In this document: positions 1 to 9,242 of the stretch, piece by piece | How positions within the stretch are numbered: position 1 is the first letter of the stretch | Layout of the letters: each line of letters starts with the position of its first letter | Origin: Lactobacillus paragasseri | Lineage (GTDB): Bacteria > Bacillota > Bacilli > Lactobacillales > Lactobacillaceae | NCBI RefSeq assembly: GCF_003584685.1 | Contig: NZ_AP018549.1 | Coordinates: forward strand, 1,488,001 to 1,552,000 | DNA: 64,000 nucleotides | Direction: 5' to 3' | Notes under the pieces: model-generated | The model's input: the letters and a program-made list of their open reading frames with translations, nothing else | What the model was told of the DNA's origin: nothing | Databases searched by the model: none | Program-made: the position numbers and the translations under genes

Positions 1-724
1 GTTCTTGCTCATTTAGCTTAACTAACTCAGTCTGAACTTTTTTTAAATTTTCTTTTTCTACAATTAGTTTCTTTTCAAGTTCACGATAATCTTTAAATTC
101 ATTATCTGTTTGAGCCAAAACTTCTTTTTGCTTTTGAATCTGATTAATTAACTGGTTAACTACAGGTTTACGGCCGCTCTTTTTAAAAAGCTTTTGCGCA
201 TTATTTGAAAATTCATCCCTTAAATCGAGTAATTTATGACTTTGCGAAGCTCCTAAAAAATAAATCTGTTCCATCAACTCTGCTTGAGATAGACCAGTTA
301 CTTCACGCATCATATCTTGGTTGAAAATAAAGCTATCAGTGTAAAAACTACCATCAATATTTTGAATTCGATCAAAAAATACGCTTTCTGGTACGACTTC
401 ATCATTTAAATTGACAGTCAAAACACCCTTTTTAGGATCGCCTTTAGCATATAAGCGACTTAAAACAAAAACATCATTTTTATCTTCAAAGGTCAAACTA
501 CCACCCATCGGACTTACATGATCTAGGGGTTGATAATTCTCAAAAAAGGGGGATTTATTAGTTCTCAAGTGAAAGCCAAATAAAACCTGCTTAACAAAAG
601 CAACTGTCGTACTTTTACCCGCTTCATTTGCACCTAAAAAGATTGTTAAATCTTTGTTCAAATTAAAAGTTACATCATTTAATTTTCCAAAGTGAATAAT
701 TTTAATTTGGGTTAGTTTCATCAT
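1..724 (-). CDS. YhaN-like AAA ATPase, 3' end outside window (partial)
   Basis: N-terminal ~241 codons of an SbcC/RecN-type ATPase, truncated by the window edge. Translating the minus strand from the ATG at 724 (a second ATG follows at 721) gives MMKLTQIKIIHFGKLNDV, then the Walker A segment FLGANEAGKST, typical of the head domain of YhaN/SbcC proteins. From about residue 170 it becomes rich in K, E, Q and L, as at the start of a coiled-coil arm. An AAAGGA ribosome site sits about nine bases upstream. It overlaps the end of the metallophosphoesterase gene by 23 bp, the usual yhaO-yhaN arrangement; the pair is thought to act like SbcD/SbcC on DNA ends. That function is inferred from family and context. 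Confidence 0.8.
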   Translation of the reverse strand, partial: MMKLTQIKIIHFGKLNDVTFNLNKDLTIFLGANEAGKSTTVAFVKQVLFGFHLRTNKSPFFENYQPLDHVSPMGGSLTFEDKNDVFVLSRLYAKGDPKKGVLTVNLNDEVVPESVFFDRIQNIDGSFYTDSFIFNQDMMREVTGLSQAELMEQIYFLGASQSHKLLDLRDEFSNNAQKLFKKSGRKPVVNQLINQIQKQKEVLAQTDNEFKDYRELEKKLIVEKENLKKVQTELVKLNEQE

Positions 725-1925
725 CCATATCCTTTAACTTTTGTCCCAATTTAACTTGTGCTAATTCTTTTACTTCGTCAATAAATTCTGGCTGTTTCAA
801 CAGATCAGCAACATAATCGCTCTTTTTGCTTAAATCATTAGCTAAAGAATAAATCTTATCTAGTTCAAAAGTTTCATTCTCTGCTTGATCAAAAGCTTCT
901 TTATCAGCCGTCTTAAGTTGAAGTTTTTCATTATTGGTCAAATAAACTTTCACAAGTCGCGAATTAAATTTTAAAGAATTAGCAAGCTGAAGCCAATAAT
1001 CACTATCATTAATTAATTCTAGCTCTTGTTCACTTAAGTATTGGGCACCTTGAATTGTCAGGCCAAATAAAGTTCGCTGCGTATTCTTTTTAGTTAAAAC
1101 TTCAATTATTTGCTTTGTTAAATCTGTTTGAGAAATTGCTTGATCTAAATTCAAAGTCACCATTTGCCAGATAATTGGGGCTGTTTCAACAAAATCAAGG
1201 TTTATTTCTTTGGTGGATTCATCTACTGTACCGATATAAACACCCTTAGCTCCCTGCTCATTAATGTGTCTACCTTGTAAATTACCACTATAAACAATTA
1301 GTGGCTTCTCACTCAAAGTCTGACGCAAATGAATATGCCCCAAGGCAAAGTAATTATAATTGAGGTCTTTAATTTCTGCAGTTGTAAATGGAGCGTAGAC
1401 ATTTTGATAAGTTGCTGTTGTCTTAGCCCCAGCATGCATCAAACCAATAGTAAAATTGTCGCCCCTTTTTGAAAATTCGCTAATTTTGTCAACTTCAATA
1501 TGGTTATGTTGATAAGAAAAGCCAGTGACTGTATAAGGAAACTCAGACTTAGTCTTAAAGTCTGCGGTTTCTACCTGTTCATCAGGACCTAAAAGCTTAA
1601 AATACGACGTTTGTGGCAAAATCATTTCGTCTGGATTTAAATAATCGTGATTTCCCAAAATCATCACAACTTGTATTTCTTGATCAGTAAGTCTTTTAAC
1701 TTCACGATTAAAGAACAACTGACTTTGCGGACTTGGATGAACTGAATCAAAAGTATCACCCGCAATTAAAACTAAATCTACCTTTTGATCTAGTGCTGTA
1801 TCTATTGCTTTAGTAAACGACTTTTGGGTTGATTGCTTAATATTATTAAACTCATTAGATGGCAAAAAAGATAGTCCTTGAAAAGGACTATCTAAATGCG
1901 CATCGGCTAAATGCATAAATTTCAT
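702..1925 (-). CDS. YhaO/SbcD-like DNA repair metallophosphoesterase
   Basis: Calcineurin-like phosphoesterase of the SbcD/Mre11 type, 407 aa. The five metal-binding motifs are visible in order: DAHLD near residue 8, GDTFD near 57, GNHDY near 92, the LMHAG histidine near 164 and GHIHLRQ near 197. The ~200-residue C-terminal part is charged and would form the capping and partner-binding region. The next gene downstream, overlapping by 23 bp, is the YhaN-like ATPase, so the two probably form a nuclease-ATPase complex acting on DNA ends in the cytoplasm. The gene follows the YheA-like gene by five bases. Family assignment is firm; the substrate is not known from sequence. Confidence 0.85.
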   Translation of the reverse strand: MKFMHLADAHLDSPFQGLSFLPSNEFNNIKQSTQKSFTKAIDTALDQKVDLVLIAGDTFDSVHPSPQSQLFFNREVKRLTDQEIQVVMILGNHDYLNPDEMILPQTSYFKLLGPDEQVETADFKTKSEFPYTVTGFSYQHNHIEVDKISEFSKRGDNFTIGLMHAGAKTTATYQNVYAPFTTAEIKDLNYNYFALGHIHLRQTLSEKPLIVYSGNLQGRHINEQGAKGVYIGTVDESTKEINLDFVETAPIIWQMVTLNLDQAISQTDLTKQIIEVLTKKNTQRTLFGLTIQGAQYLSEQELELINDSDYWLQLANSLKFNSRLVKVYLTNNEKLQLKTADKEAFDQAENETFELDKIYSLANDLSKKSDYVADLLKQPEFIDEVKELAQVKLGQKLKDMDDETNPN

Positions 1926-1930
1926 ATTAA

Positions 1931-2284
1931 CTATTTTGCCTTTAAATCATCGTATAAATCACCAATTGGCTTAGTCATAGCTTGTTGAACATCATTAATC
2001 ATTTGGAAGAGAGCTTGTTCCTTAGTAATCATGTCCTTTAATTCGTCGTTATTACGAACTTCTTCATTAATCTTTTGGTATTCTTTCTTAACATCGTCAG
2101 AAAGTGGTTGACCTGAATTTTGAGCAGCCAAGATTTGTTGTTGAAGCTTATCCATTCTTTGGTATAAGTCTAAACTTTCTGGCTTGTTCTTCAAATTTTC
2201 AAGAGATTTCTTTAAATCCTTAAATTGTTCAGTTTCTTGTAAGTCCTTTGCCATTTGGTTGGCATTATCATAAATATTAACCAT
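1931..2284 (-). CDS. YheA/YmcA-YlbF family protein (UPF0342)
   Basis: Small helical protein of 117 aa rich in K, E, Q and D with no membrane segment. Its layout ([18 protein letters not shown] at the start, then a long charged helix and an [14 protein letters not shown] segment) matches the YheA/YmcA-YlbF family, which are cytoplasmic helical-bundle proteins. In Bacillus YmcA and YlbF work with YaaT on RNase Y-dependent mRNA processing, but the UPF0342/YheA branch has no assigned role. AAAGGAG lies a proper distance before the ATG. It sits between the PBP gene (25 bp upstream) and yhaO (5 bp downstream), so all four minus-strand genes probably share a transcript. Confidence 0.8.
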   Translation of the reverse strand: MVNIYDNANQMAKDLQETEQFKDLKKSLENLKNKPESLDLYQRMDKLQQQILAAQNSGQPLSDDVKKEYQKINEEVRNNDELKDMITKEQALFQMINDVQQAMTKPIGDLYDDLKAK

Positions 2285-2309
2285 TTTTATAATTAAATCT
2301 CCTTTATTT

Positions 2310-4367
2310 TTACTGACCTAAAAGTCCTTTAAGATTATTATACCATTCGTTAAACTTAGACCCAGTATCATTGATTCCTTTTTGTACTTGTTTTCCAATA
2401 TTACCAAGCCAGTCCGAATTTGCACCTGTATCTTGAGAAATTTGTTGAGCGCTCTTTTCTTTAAATTGCGTTTGCGAAGTATATGGAAGCAGGCGTTCTA
2501 ATTCAGACTTATAAAGGTGCGTAATTCCTGTTTCAGAAATTCCCTCCATATAATGATTTTGATCCGTCTTATCAAAACCAACCCAAGTTGACAAAACAAC
2601 ATCTGGAGTATAACCAACAATCCATTGATCCTTAGTACCAAAACCATAACTATCTGGCACTTCTGTAGATCCAGTTTTACCAGCTACTCTAAAGTTTGCT
2701 GGCTGTGCTGATCTACCAGTACCAGAAGTGAAAACACCTAAGAGCATAGAGGTCATCTCTTTAGCTGTATTAGTAGAAATAATTCGATGACTGCCAGGAT
2801 TTTTATTTTGAACAATTACATTTCCGCTAGCATCAGTAATTTTAGTAATGCAGTAAGACTGATTTGGTAAGTTTCCTTCATTAGCAAAAGCACTGTAAGC
2901 TCTCGCCATCTGCATTGGAGAAACTCCTGTCGACAAACCACCTAAAGCTAAGGCCAAGTTTTGGTCGCTCTTATTAACATGAATGCCGAAGTTTTCAACA
3001 GATTGAACACCCTTGCTGACACCAATTTTGTCTAATAGCCAAACAGCTGGAACATTTTTACTTTGTGCTAAAGCCTCATACATTGGGATCTTATTTGAGT
3101 ATTGATTATCAACGTTCTTTGGCTCATAACCATTTTTGCCAAATTTTTGTAATTTATTAGAAAGCTCCGAATCGTAGTGATAGCCACTTTGAAGAGCTGG
3201 TGAATAAACAGCCAGTGGCTTCATCGTTGAACCAGGCTGACGCTTCATCTGCGTGGCACGATTATAGCCTCGAAAGACATGTTGACCTCTTCCGCCAACT
3301 ATTGCCCGAACGGCTCCCGTCTTTGGATCCATCGCAACGCTTGCTCCCTGAACTTTAGTTCCATCGCTTGCATTTGATGGGAAATTCCAGCTTTCTTCAA
3401 AGCTATCTTGTAAAGCACTCTGATAACCTGTATCAAGAGTAGTGTAAATCTTTAAGCCCTTGTTCATTACATCTTCTTCTTTTAAGCCATAACGATCAAT
3501 TGCTTCATCCACAACTGCGTCAAAGAAGTAAGGATAGCGATAACCATCTTCTTGAGAAAATGTATCTTCTAAAGTTAATGTCGTCTTTTTGGCATTATCA
3601 GCTTGAGTTTCTGAGATCTTCCCTGTATCAGCCATCAAGCCCAGAACCACATTGCGCCGTGAAATTGCATTATCCATATGGTCAATTGGATTATAATAGC
3701 TTGGACTTCTCAGCATCCCGGCAATGGTAGCTGCTTCACCTACAGTTACATCACTTGCATTTTTACCAAAATACCGCCTTGCAGCATCTTGAACTCCCCA
3801 AACACCATTACCAAAATAAGCGTTGTTTAAGTACATCGTTAGAATATCTTTTTTAGAGTAAACACGATTAATTTCAATTGCAAAAAAGAGCTCTTCTAAC
3901 TTTCTAGAAAAAGTCTGCTTTTGTGTTAATAAAGCATTCTTAGCTAATTGCTGCGTTAGTGTTGAACCACCACCAACAATACCATGGTGAATTACACTAC
4001 TTATGGCTGCTCTAGCCATTCCCTTAACACTGAAGCCAGGATTTTTATAAAAAGTTCGGTCTTCTGTCGCAATAACGGCATCCTGAATATAAGGTGAAAT
4101 CTGACTTAATTCTACAAAAGAACCTTTTTGCGAATAAAGTGACCCCGCCTTTTGATTTTTATTGTCATAAATAGTAGTTGTAGTAGAAAGAGCTGCCTTC
4201 ATGTTAGAGATGTTTGAAGTTTTTACCTTAACGGTATAATAAGTACAAACGAACAAACAACACGACAGCAATATTAAAATTAACCAACGCCAAATTTGAA
4301 AGCGGTGGTTGAAGTTTTTAATCGCTAAATGTACGCGATGCCAAAACTCATGATTTTGGGAATGCAT
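2310..4367 (-). CDS. class A penicillin-binding protein (PBP1A/2A type)
   Basis: Bifunctional peptidoglycan synthase, 685 aa. A short cytoplasmic tail is followed by one transmembrane helix (about residues 28-48, [18 protein letters not shown]). The GT51 glycosyltransferase domain follows, with the [10 protein letters not shown] motif near residue 95 and [13 protein letters not shown] near 127. The transpeptidase domain has the nucleophile motif STMK near residue 380, SKN near 436 and KTGS near 562. The tail ends in a low-complexity polar stretch with no PASTA domains. It acts at the outer membrane face, polymerising and cross-linking lipid II. It starts the minus-strand operon that continues into the YheA-, YhaO- and YhaN-like genes, and is divergent from the RluA gene. 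Confidence 0.92.
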   Translation of the reverse strand: MHSQNHEFWHRVHLAIKNFNHRFQIWRWLILILLSCCLFVCTYYTVKVKTSNISNMKAALSTTTTIYDNKNQKAGSLYSQKGSFVELSQISPYIQDAVIATEDRTFYKNPGFSVKGMARAAISSVIHHGIVGGGSTLTQQLAKNALLTQKQTFSRKLEELFFAIEINRVYSKKDILTMYLNNAYFGNGVWGVQDAARRYFGKNASDVTVGEAATIAGMLRSPSYYNPIDHMDNAISRRNVVLGLMADTGKISETQADNAKKTTLTLEDTFSQEDGYRYPYFFDAVVDEAIDRYGLKEEDVMNKGLKIYTTLDTGYQSALQDSFEESWNFPSNASDGTKVQGASVAMDPKTGAVRAIVGGRGQHVFRGYNRATQMKRQPGSTMKPLAVYSPALQSGYHYDSELSNKLQKFGKNGYEPKNVDNQYSNKIPMYEALAQSKNVPAVWLLDKIGVSKGVQSVENFGIHVNKSDQNLALALGGLSTGVSPMQMARAYSAFANEGNLPNQSYCITKITDASGNVIVQNKNPGSHRIISTNTAKEMTSMLLGVFTSGTGRSAQPANFRVAGKTGSTEVPDSYGFGTKDQWIVGYTPDVVLSTWVGFDKTDQNHYMEGISETGITHLYKSELERLLPYTSQTQFKEKSAQQISQDTGANSDWLGNIGKQVQKGINDTGSKFNEWYNNLKGLLGQ

Positions 4368-4473
4368 AAAATTAAAACTCCCTTTTCGTCAATAAACCTA
4401 ATATGACGATTTTAGCATATCTTTATTTGAAAAATAGTATTTTAAAAGTTAAAAATTAGATAAGGTGGAAAAG

Positions 4474-5322
4474 ATGACCTCATACCATTATTTTCTTACA
4501 TATCCTGCAAATTTAGGACCAATAAGCGTTGACGAATTAATGCGCAAATTATTAATTCCAAGAAAATGGCGTCATTTTTTACGTACTGAAAATCAGATTT
4601 TAATTAATGGACATTACTTACCACTTAATTTCTTAGTAAAAGCTGGTGACAAGATTGATATTTATCTAGATCATGTCGAAAGTGAACAACAAACTTATAC
4701 CGCTAGTGGAAGTTTACCTGAAGTTGTATATGAAGATTCAGATATTCTAATAATTGATAAACCCGCTGGGCAAAAAACACACCCGAATTTAAATGAAAAA
4801 GACACTGCATTAAATGATTGTGCTACTTATCTAGGCTACAGTCCCTTTATTGTTCACCGCCTTGATATGCTTACAAATGGCTTATTATTAGTGGCTAAAA
4901 ATCCTGCTGTTGTTCCCATCTTAAACCGGCAATTAACTAATAAAACCTTGCACCGAGAATACTTAGCATGGGTTTCTAAATCAAATCAGTTAAAACAAAG
5001 TGGAACAATTTCTTTGCCCATTGGACATGATCCTAATGATCAAAGAAAAAGAATGGTACGACCCGATGGTCAAAAGGCTATTACTCATTATGAAATAGTT
5101 AAAGAATGTGAAAATAAGGCACTGGTAAAACTTACTCTAGAAACGGGACGCACACACCAAATTAGAGTTCATTTAGCAGCACTTAACGCCCCTATTATTG
5201 GTGATCCTCTGTACAATCCTAATTATCAAAAAGGAGAGGGTTTACAACTAACTGCTTATCAACTTACTTTTATGAGGCCTTTTAAGTTTGAAAGTAAAAC
5301 TGTTAAATTGAAACAAAAATAA
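4474..5322 (+). CDS. RluA-family 23S rRNA/tRNA pseudouridine synthase
   Basis: Pseudouridine synthase of the RluA/RluD/YlyB group, 282 aa from this start. The N-terminal ~65 residues resemble an S4-type RNA-binding domain. The catalytic motif is HRLDMLTNGLL, with Asp as the nucleophile, and the later RTHQIRVHLAAL segment is the conserved RluA C-terminal signature. An upstream in-frame GTG at 4465 could add three residues, but it lies inside the AAGGTGG ribosome site, so the ATG at 4474 is the better start. The gene is monocistronic, divergent from the PBP gene, and ends in a bidirectional hairpin. Which RNA position it modifies cannot be told from sequence. Confidence 0.88.
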   Translation: MTSYHYFLTYPANLGPISVDELMRKLLIPRKWRHFLRTENQILINGHYLPLNFLVKAGDKIDIYLDHVESEQQTYTASGSLPEVVYEDSDILIIDKPAGQKTHPNLNEKDTALNDCATYLGYSPFIVHRLDMLTNGLLLVAKNPAVVPILNRQLTNKTLHREYLAWVSKSNQLKQSGTISLPIGHDPNDQRKRMVRPDGQKAITHYEIVKECENKALVKLTLETGRTHQIRVHLAALNAPIIGDPLYNPNYQKGEGLQLTAYQLTFMRPFKFESKTVKLKQK

Positions 5323-5353
5323 AAGAGATACGCAAAATGCATATCTCTTTTTT
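5322..5353. terminator. bidirectional rho-independent terminator
   Basis: Stem AAAGAGATA (5322-5330) pairs with TATCTCTTT (5342-5350), with a T run after it on the plus strand and A/T-rich sequence on the other side. It would end both the RluA gene (plus) and the tRNA-Leu transcript (minus). Confidence 0.8.
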
Positions 5354-5357
5354 CATG

Positions 5358-5441
5358 TGCCTCAAACAGGAGTCGAACCTGCACTCACTTACGTGAACAG
5401 CGACCTGAACGCTGCGCGTCTGCCAATTCCGCCATTGAGGC
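5358..5441 (-). tRNA. tRNA-Leu (anticodon CAG)
   Basis: Minus-strand class II tRNA of 84 nt. The acceptor stem is GCCTCAA/TTGAGGC with discriminator A. The anticodon stem CAGCG/CGCTG closes the loop TTCAGGT, giving anticodon CAG. A long variable arm (GTTCACGTAAGTGAGT region) and the T-loop GGTTCGACTCC are present, as expected for leucine. The 3' CCA is not encoded, since CAT follows the discriminator. Confidence 0.95.
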
Positions 5442-5515
5442 AACCTCTAGAACATATCTATCATACCAAAAAGTTGGCAAAATTGAAAAGTCAAATAATT
5501 TAAAAATAATCTAAG

Positions 5516-5568
5516 TTGCATTTGCGAACTATTGTTCGTATAATATTAATCAACAAGAACAAGTGTTC
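5516..5568 (+). promoter_or_regulatory. SOS promoter with LexA box for the Y-family polymerase
   Basis: A -35 TTGCAT (5516-5521) and -10 TATAAT (5539-5544) are separated by 17 bp. The spacer holds CGAACTATTGTTCG (5525-5538), an exact fit to the Gram-positive LexA/DinR pattern CGAAC-N4-GTTCG. A second, weaker dyad GAAC-AAGT-GTTC lies at 5557-5568, just before the ribosome site. LexA bound at the first box would block RNA polymerase, so the operon should be DNA-damage inducible. Confidence 0.85.
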
Positions 5569-5586
5569 AGCTGGAAGGTAATTATT

Positions 5587-6906
5587 ATGTATGACTATCG
5601 CTACGAACCGCATCGCTTAATTTTTATGATTGACAATAAAAGTTTTTTTGCCTCTTGTGAGGCGCTTCGTTTAGGTCTTAATCCGATGGAAGCTTGTTTA
5701 GCCGTTGTATCTAGGCAGCCAGACAGTTGCTGGGGATCTGGCTTAATTATGGCGGCTTCTCCTTTAGCTAAGAAAAAATATGGTTTGCATAATGTCATGC
5801 GTGTTCGCCAGTTGCCACCTAAATGGAAAGCTCCCGATTTAAAGCTAGTTGAACCACATATGAATCTTTATATTAAGCGCAGTATCCAAGTCCTAGATAT
5901 TTTTAGAAAATATGCAGCTAACGAAGATATCCACATGTATTCTATCGATGAAGGGATAATCGACATGACTGATTCCTGGAGGCTCTTTGGTAATGATCCC
6001 TATTATGTTGCCCGTAGAATTCAAAAAGATATCCATGATACTTTAGGCCTTTACACTACTTGCGGGATCGGTGAAAATCCTCTTTTGGCCAAACTAGCAA
6101 TGGATAATTCTGCTAAACACAAGAAATCAATGCTTGCTTTTTGGCATTATCTTGATGTTCCCGATACTATCTGGAAAATAGAAAAATTAGAAGACGTTTG
6201 GGGAATTAATACTCGCACTGCTAATCGTTTAAGAAAAATCGGAATTAACAATATGTATGACTTAGCTCACTCCAAACCCTATCTTCTAAAAAAAGAATTT
6301 GGGATTATTGGCGAGCAGTTATTGGCAGAAAGTTGGGGCGTCGATCGTAGTATTATCAGACAAAAATACCACCCCAAAAGTAAAAGCTATGGTAACTCTC
6401 AAACTTTAACGCGGGATTATTTCAATCAACGTGAAATAGAACTGGTTATTAGAGAAATTGGTGAACAAGTTGCCGCTCGTATCCGCGCCCATAATTTACG
6501 AGCTGGCAAAGTTAGTCTATATATTGGCTTTTCTTTATTTCAATTGGCGGAAACTACTAAGCGCGGTGGTTTTGGCGTTCAACGTAAAATTACCCCAACT
6601 AATGTAAACCATGACTTAGTAAAAGAACTGATCGCCCTATTTCGTGAAAACTGGCATAGAGAAAGTGTTCGAACCATTAGTGTTAGCTATACTGACTTAT
6701 CACCTGATGGTACTCAACAATTAAATATGCTTGAAGACTTTGATCTGCAAATTAAAAGATATAAATTAGACCACATTGTTGACCAAATACGAAAAGAACA
6801 TGGTTTTACTTCGCTAGTCAAAGCTTCTAGCCTCCTTAAAGGCGCAACTGCTATTGAACGCAGTAATTTAGTTGGCGGTCATAATGGTGGTAACGCCTAT
6901 GAATAA
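5587..6906 (+). CDS. Y-family DNA polymerase (UmuC/DinB-like, UvrX group)
   Basis: Translesion DNA polymerase, 439 aa. The palm begins with HRLIFMIDNKSFFASCEA (metal-binding Asp and the FFASCE signature) and the second catalytic motif is YSIDEGIIDMT near residue 118. A helix-hairpin-helix-like segment (WGINTRTANRLRKIGI) and a little-finger region follow. I chose ATG 5587 because GGAAGG lies eight bases before it; the GTG at 5563 is inside the promoter and second LexA dyad. The next gene, of the YolD family, overlaps by 8 bp, the normal pairing for this polymerase branch in Firmicutes chromosomes and plasmids. Expression is probably SOS-controlled, as the LexA box shows. Confidence 0.92.
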   Translation: MYDYRYEPHRLIFMIDNKSFFASCEALRLGLNPMEACLAVVSRQPDSCWGSGLIMAASPLAKKKYGLHNVMRVRQLPPKWKAPDLKLVEPHMNLYIKRSIQVLDIFRKYAANEDIHMYSIDEGIIDMTDSWRLFGNDPYYVARRIQKDIHDTLGLYTTCGIGENPLLAKLAMDNSAKHKKSMLAFWHYLDVPDTIWKIEKLEDVWGINTRTANRLRKIGINNMYDLAHSKPYLLKKEFGIIGEQLLAESWGVDRSIIRQKYHPKSKSYGNSQTLTRDYFNQREIELVIREIGEQVAARIRAHNLRAGKVSLYIGFSLFQLAETTKRGGFGVQRKITPTNVNHDLVKELIALFRENWHRESVRTISVSYTDLSPDGTQQLNMLEDFDLQIKRYKLDHIVDQIRKEHGFTSLVKASSLLKGATAIERSNLVGGHNGGNAYE

Positions 6907-7282
6907 TGCAAATTTTGATAAAGAGATCCAAAATTTCTTCAAAAACTATCACGACCGCGGGATGCAAAAATGGGGTGGTTTTTTCTTAAGCGATCATACT
7001 GTTCAAATAAATAAAGATAATCAGAAAGCTAATACTACTTATAAAAAAGAAACAGAAATGGACTTGCAAGAAATAAGTAGAACATTATTGAAAGCTTTTA
7101 GCAACCATTATAAAATTCGACTGCAACTTAAAAATCGTAACTATAATAACGAATTTAGAAAAGATATTACTGGTTTTGTTAATGGTTATCATAATAGTCA
7201 GATAATTATTTCAGGTTACGCAGTTGAAATTGAGGATATCAATCATGTTGACATATTAAGACCAAATAAAAATGGAATATGA
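6899..7282 (+). CDS. YolD-like family protein
   Basis: Small soluble protein, 127 aa from the ATG at 6899, which overlaps the polymerase stop codon region. A longer reading from 6872 exists but lies fully in the polymerase gene; GGTGG before 6899 gives a weak ribosome site, and translational coupling is likely. The segment RGMQKWGGFFLSDHT and the beta-rich C-terminal half (NSQIIISGYAVEIEDINHVD) match the YolD family, whose genes lie beside UmuC-like polymerases. A regulatory or accessory role, perhaps UmuD-like, has been suggested for the family but is not established. Confidence 0.82.
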   Translation: MNNANFDKEIQNFFKNYHDRGMQKWGGFFLSDHTVQINKDNQKANTTYKKETEMDLQEISRTLLKAFSNHYKIRLQLKNRNYNNEFRKDITGFVNGYHNSQIIISGYAVEIEDINHVDILRPNKNGI

Positions 7283-7312
7283 GCTTAACAGCGTTCATAT
7301 CCCATTTTTATT
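7265..7312. terminator. bidirectional rho-independent terminator between convergent genes
   Basis: An 18-bp stem with one mismatch: AATAAAAATGG-ATATGA (7265-7282) pairs with TCATAT-CCATTTTTATT (7295-7312). It overlaps the stop codon of the YolD gene on one side and the end of the NUDIX gene on the other, with T runs in both directions. Confidence 0.8.
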
Positions 7313-7832
7313 TATAATTGCTTATTAGTTTTTCCGCTTGTTTGAGAATTGGTAATTCTCGATTAGTAATTAATTGTCCTAATTTGGCATTAGTTTGCTT
7401 TTCATACGCATCAACTGCTTCATCATAAGTTAGTTTTAGAGTTGATAAATGAAAATCTTCAATTTCTGCTTGTGTTAAGTGCTTTTTACCAAAAGAATTT
7501 ATTTTACATAGAAAATAATTATTAATGTTGTGCCGATGAATTAAGTTATAGTAGTCACTTACCACGCCGATTTTACAAAGAATGTCAACATTTGCGCCCA
7601 GTTCTTCTTTTAGTTCTCTTTTAAGCGCTGTAGTTAGATCTTCACCTGCTTCAACTCCGCCACCAGATGTTTCAATAAAAGTACCTTTACCGAAATCATC
7701 GTCTCTTTGTACTTTTACAAAATAAAAATTCTGTTCATCATCAACCACAATTGCACGAACTATTTGCCGATCATGATCGATATAGGTTTTCGGCCATTGC
7801 GTGTCTTGCAATTCGAAATTTAGTTCTGGCAT
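7308..7832 (-). CDS. NUDIX hydrolase
   Basis: Nucleoside-diphosphate-linked hydrolase, 174 aa from ATG 7832, which follows AGGAGA at the right spacing. An in-frame TTG at 7859 would add nine residues but would put the ribosome site inside the gene. The NUDIX box is readable as GGGVEAGEDLTTALKRELKEELG (a GX5EX7REUXEEXG pattern) near residues 75-97. The substrate cannot be predicted. It lies 16 bp downstream of a 48-codon ORF on the same strand and ends at the bidirectional terminator. Confidence 0.88.
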   Translation of the reverse strand: MPELNFELQDTQWPKTYIDHDRQIVRAIVVDDEQNFYFVKVQRDDDFGKGTFIETSGGGVEAGEDLTTALKRELKEELGANVDILCKIGVVSDYYNLIHRHNINNYFLCKINSFGKKHLTQAEIEDFHLSTLKLTYDEAVDAYEKQTNAKLGQLITNRELPILKQAEKLISNYK

Positions 7833-7848
7833 TCTTTCTCCTAATAGT

Positions 7849-7995
7849 TTATTTTTCAATTTTAATCTTAATTGGCCAAGACAATTTAAAATTCTTGATA
7901 CTCTTTTTCAAAATTGCCATCACTTCTGAAAAATTATAAATAGTTGCAGAAGCTTTAAAATTCTTATTTTTATTTTGATATTCAAACTTTTTCAT
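7849..7995 (-). CDS. small hypothetical protein (48 aa) upstream of the NUDIX gene
   Basis: Short ORF with ATG at 7993-7995, preceded by AAAAGGAAAAAGT, a credible ribosome site. The protein begins MKKFEYQNKNKNFKASATIY and ends WPIKIKIEK. It is very basic and Lys/Asn/Ile-rich, with no membrane segment, signal peptide or family I recognise. Its stop lies 17 bp before the NUDIX start, so the two would be co-transcribed and perhaps translationally coupled. It may be a real small protein, a leader peptide or chance. Confidence 0.45.
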   Translation of the reverse strand: MKKFEYQNKNKNFKASATIYNFSEVMAILKKSIKNFKLSWPIKIKIEK

Positions 7996-8020
7996 ACTTT
8001 TTCCTTTTCAAACTTCATTT

Positions 8021-9061
8021 CTACAATCCAAATCCTTCACCCATATAATGATGAAGCAGATAATCAGAAGCCTTCTTCAATGTTAAGTAATTAATATTAT
8101 TAGAAAACAACATAATCATTTCCTTAGTTTTGTAGTTAGCTACAAAGCAAGAATTATAACCAGGGATACTACCTTCTGCACGAATAACATCCCCTTTAAA
8201 GTAAACTCCACCATAGTAAGCTACTGCCTGACGTCTAGCTTGCTGAGCATACTCGTTAATCATCTTAGGATCTTTCAACACTTTGTTATACACAAACTTC
8301 CAATAATCATTAGGTGATATAAACAAGTTTCCAGCTCCAAAATCAGATGATGTAGTCACAACTACCTTATGCCAATCGACATTGCTGCTCATTGGTTGAG
8401 GAACCTCATTTTGCTTAACTTCAGAATAATCCTTAATTTGACGTAATTTTAACTGCTTAGCAAAATTTTTTTGAATATAGTCGTTATAGCTTATGCCACT
8501 TTCTTTACTAATAATCGCTGCTAACAATTCATAATCCACATCTTGATAATCCCAAGTGTGTAAATGATCATTCTGCATGTATTTGAGCATATAAGCAATC
8601 TGCTCTTCTTGATTTTTAAGCGGCTCAGACGGACGAGCATTATTAATCAATCCACTTGTATGATTCATTAGTTCATGAATTGTTATATCGCTGCTACCTG
8701 AAACTTGTGGATAATATTTAGATAAAGGCGTATTCCAATTTAGCTGACCTTTTTGTTGCAAATTATAAATCGCAGTTCCTGTCATAATCTTTTGAAGAGA
8801 AGCAGTTGGAAATAGCTGATTCGCATTCACTATGTCATTTTTGCTAGACGTTTCATTATTTTGAATGACAATTGGCTTGCCATCTTTTCCACTAACAAGC
8901 ATCACTCCATTGATATGATTTGATTTCATATAATCTTTGAGCAGCTTTTGTGAATTTTTTAATCCAGGATCTATCCTGCTTCCCGAAGGCACAATAAATA
9001 AAAACACTGAAAACATACAGAGCGCCAAAAAGATATAGACAATAATTTTTTTATGATGCAT
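8021..9061 (-). CDS. serine hydrolase, beta-lactamase/PBP-like family
   Basis: Membrane-anchored or secreted class C-type serine hydrolase, 346 aa from ATG 9061. AAAGGAAT lies just upstream, so the ATG at 9076 is inside the ribosome-binding region. An uncleaved signal anchor (KKIIVYIFLALCMFSVFLFIV) covers residues ~5-25. The nucleophile motif is SLQK within FPTASLQKIMTGTAIY, followed by HELMNHTSGL; the second motif is probably the DYEL tyrosine, and the KTG-equivalent is less clear (RAEGSIPGYNS). Such proteins are often esterases or D-Ala-D-Ala carboxypeptidase-like enzymes acting on the cell wall. No antibiotic resistance role should be assumed. Confidence 0.82.
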   Translation of the reverse strand: MHHKKIIVYIFLALCMFSVFLFIVPSGSRIDPGLKNSQKLLKDYMKSNHINGVMLVSGKDGKPIVIQNNETSSKNDIVNANQLFPTASLQKIMTGTAIYNLQQKGQLNWNTPLSKYYPQVSGSSDITIHELMNHTSGLINNARPSEPLKNQEEQIAYMLKYMQNDHLHTWDYQDVDYELLAAIISKESGISYNDYIQKNFAKQLKLRQIKDYSEVKQNEVPQPMSSNVDWHKVVVTTSSDFGAGNLFISPNDYWKFVYNKVLKDPKMINEYAQQARRQAVAYYGGVYFKGDVIRAEGSIPGYNSCFVANYKTKEMIMLFSNNINYLTLKKASDYLLHHYMGEGFGL

Positions 9062-9242
9062 AACTATTCCTTTCATTTACCGCGCAAAGTACAATGATGA
9101 TATTTTTTGCAGAATTTCCTTTTATCACTTTTCTTTAATTGTATGCCTAATCTATCAGTCTACTCAAGCAACCAGCATAAATAAAAAAATGTACTAATCC
9201 GATCATTTATGGAAAAGTACACTTTCTACTAGTAAATTTTAT

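Noticed and set aside
8021..9061. Serine hydrolase as an antibiotic-resistance beta-lactamase
   Set aside because: Only the SxxK motif is clear and the family is widespread in lactobacilli as wall or ester hydrolases; no resistance claim is justified.
9180..9232. Possible terminator hairpin (GTACT...AGTAC) between serine hydrolase and rlmD
   Set aside because: The stem is only five bases with a long loop and no good T run, so it is not supported.
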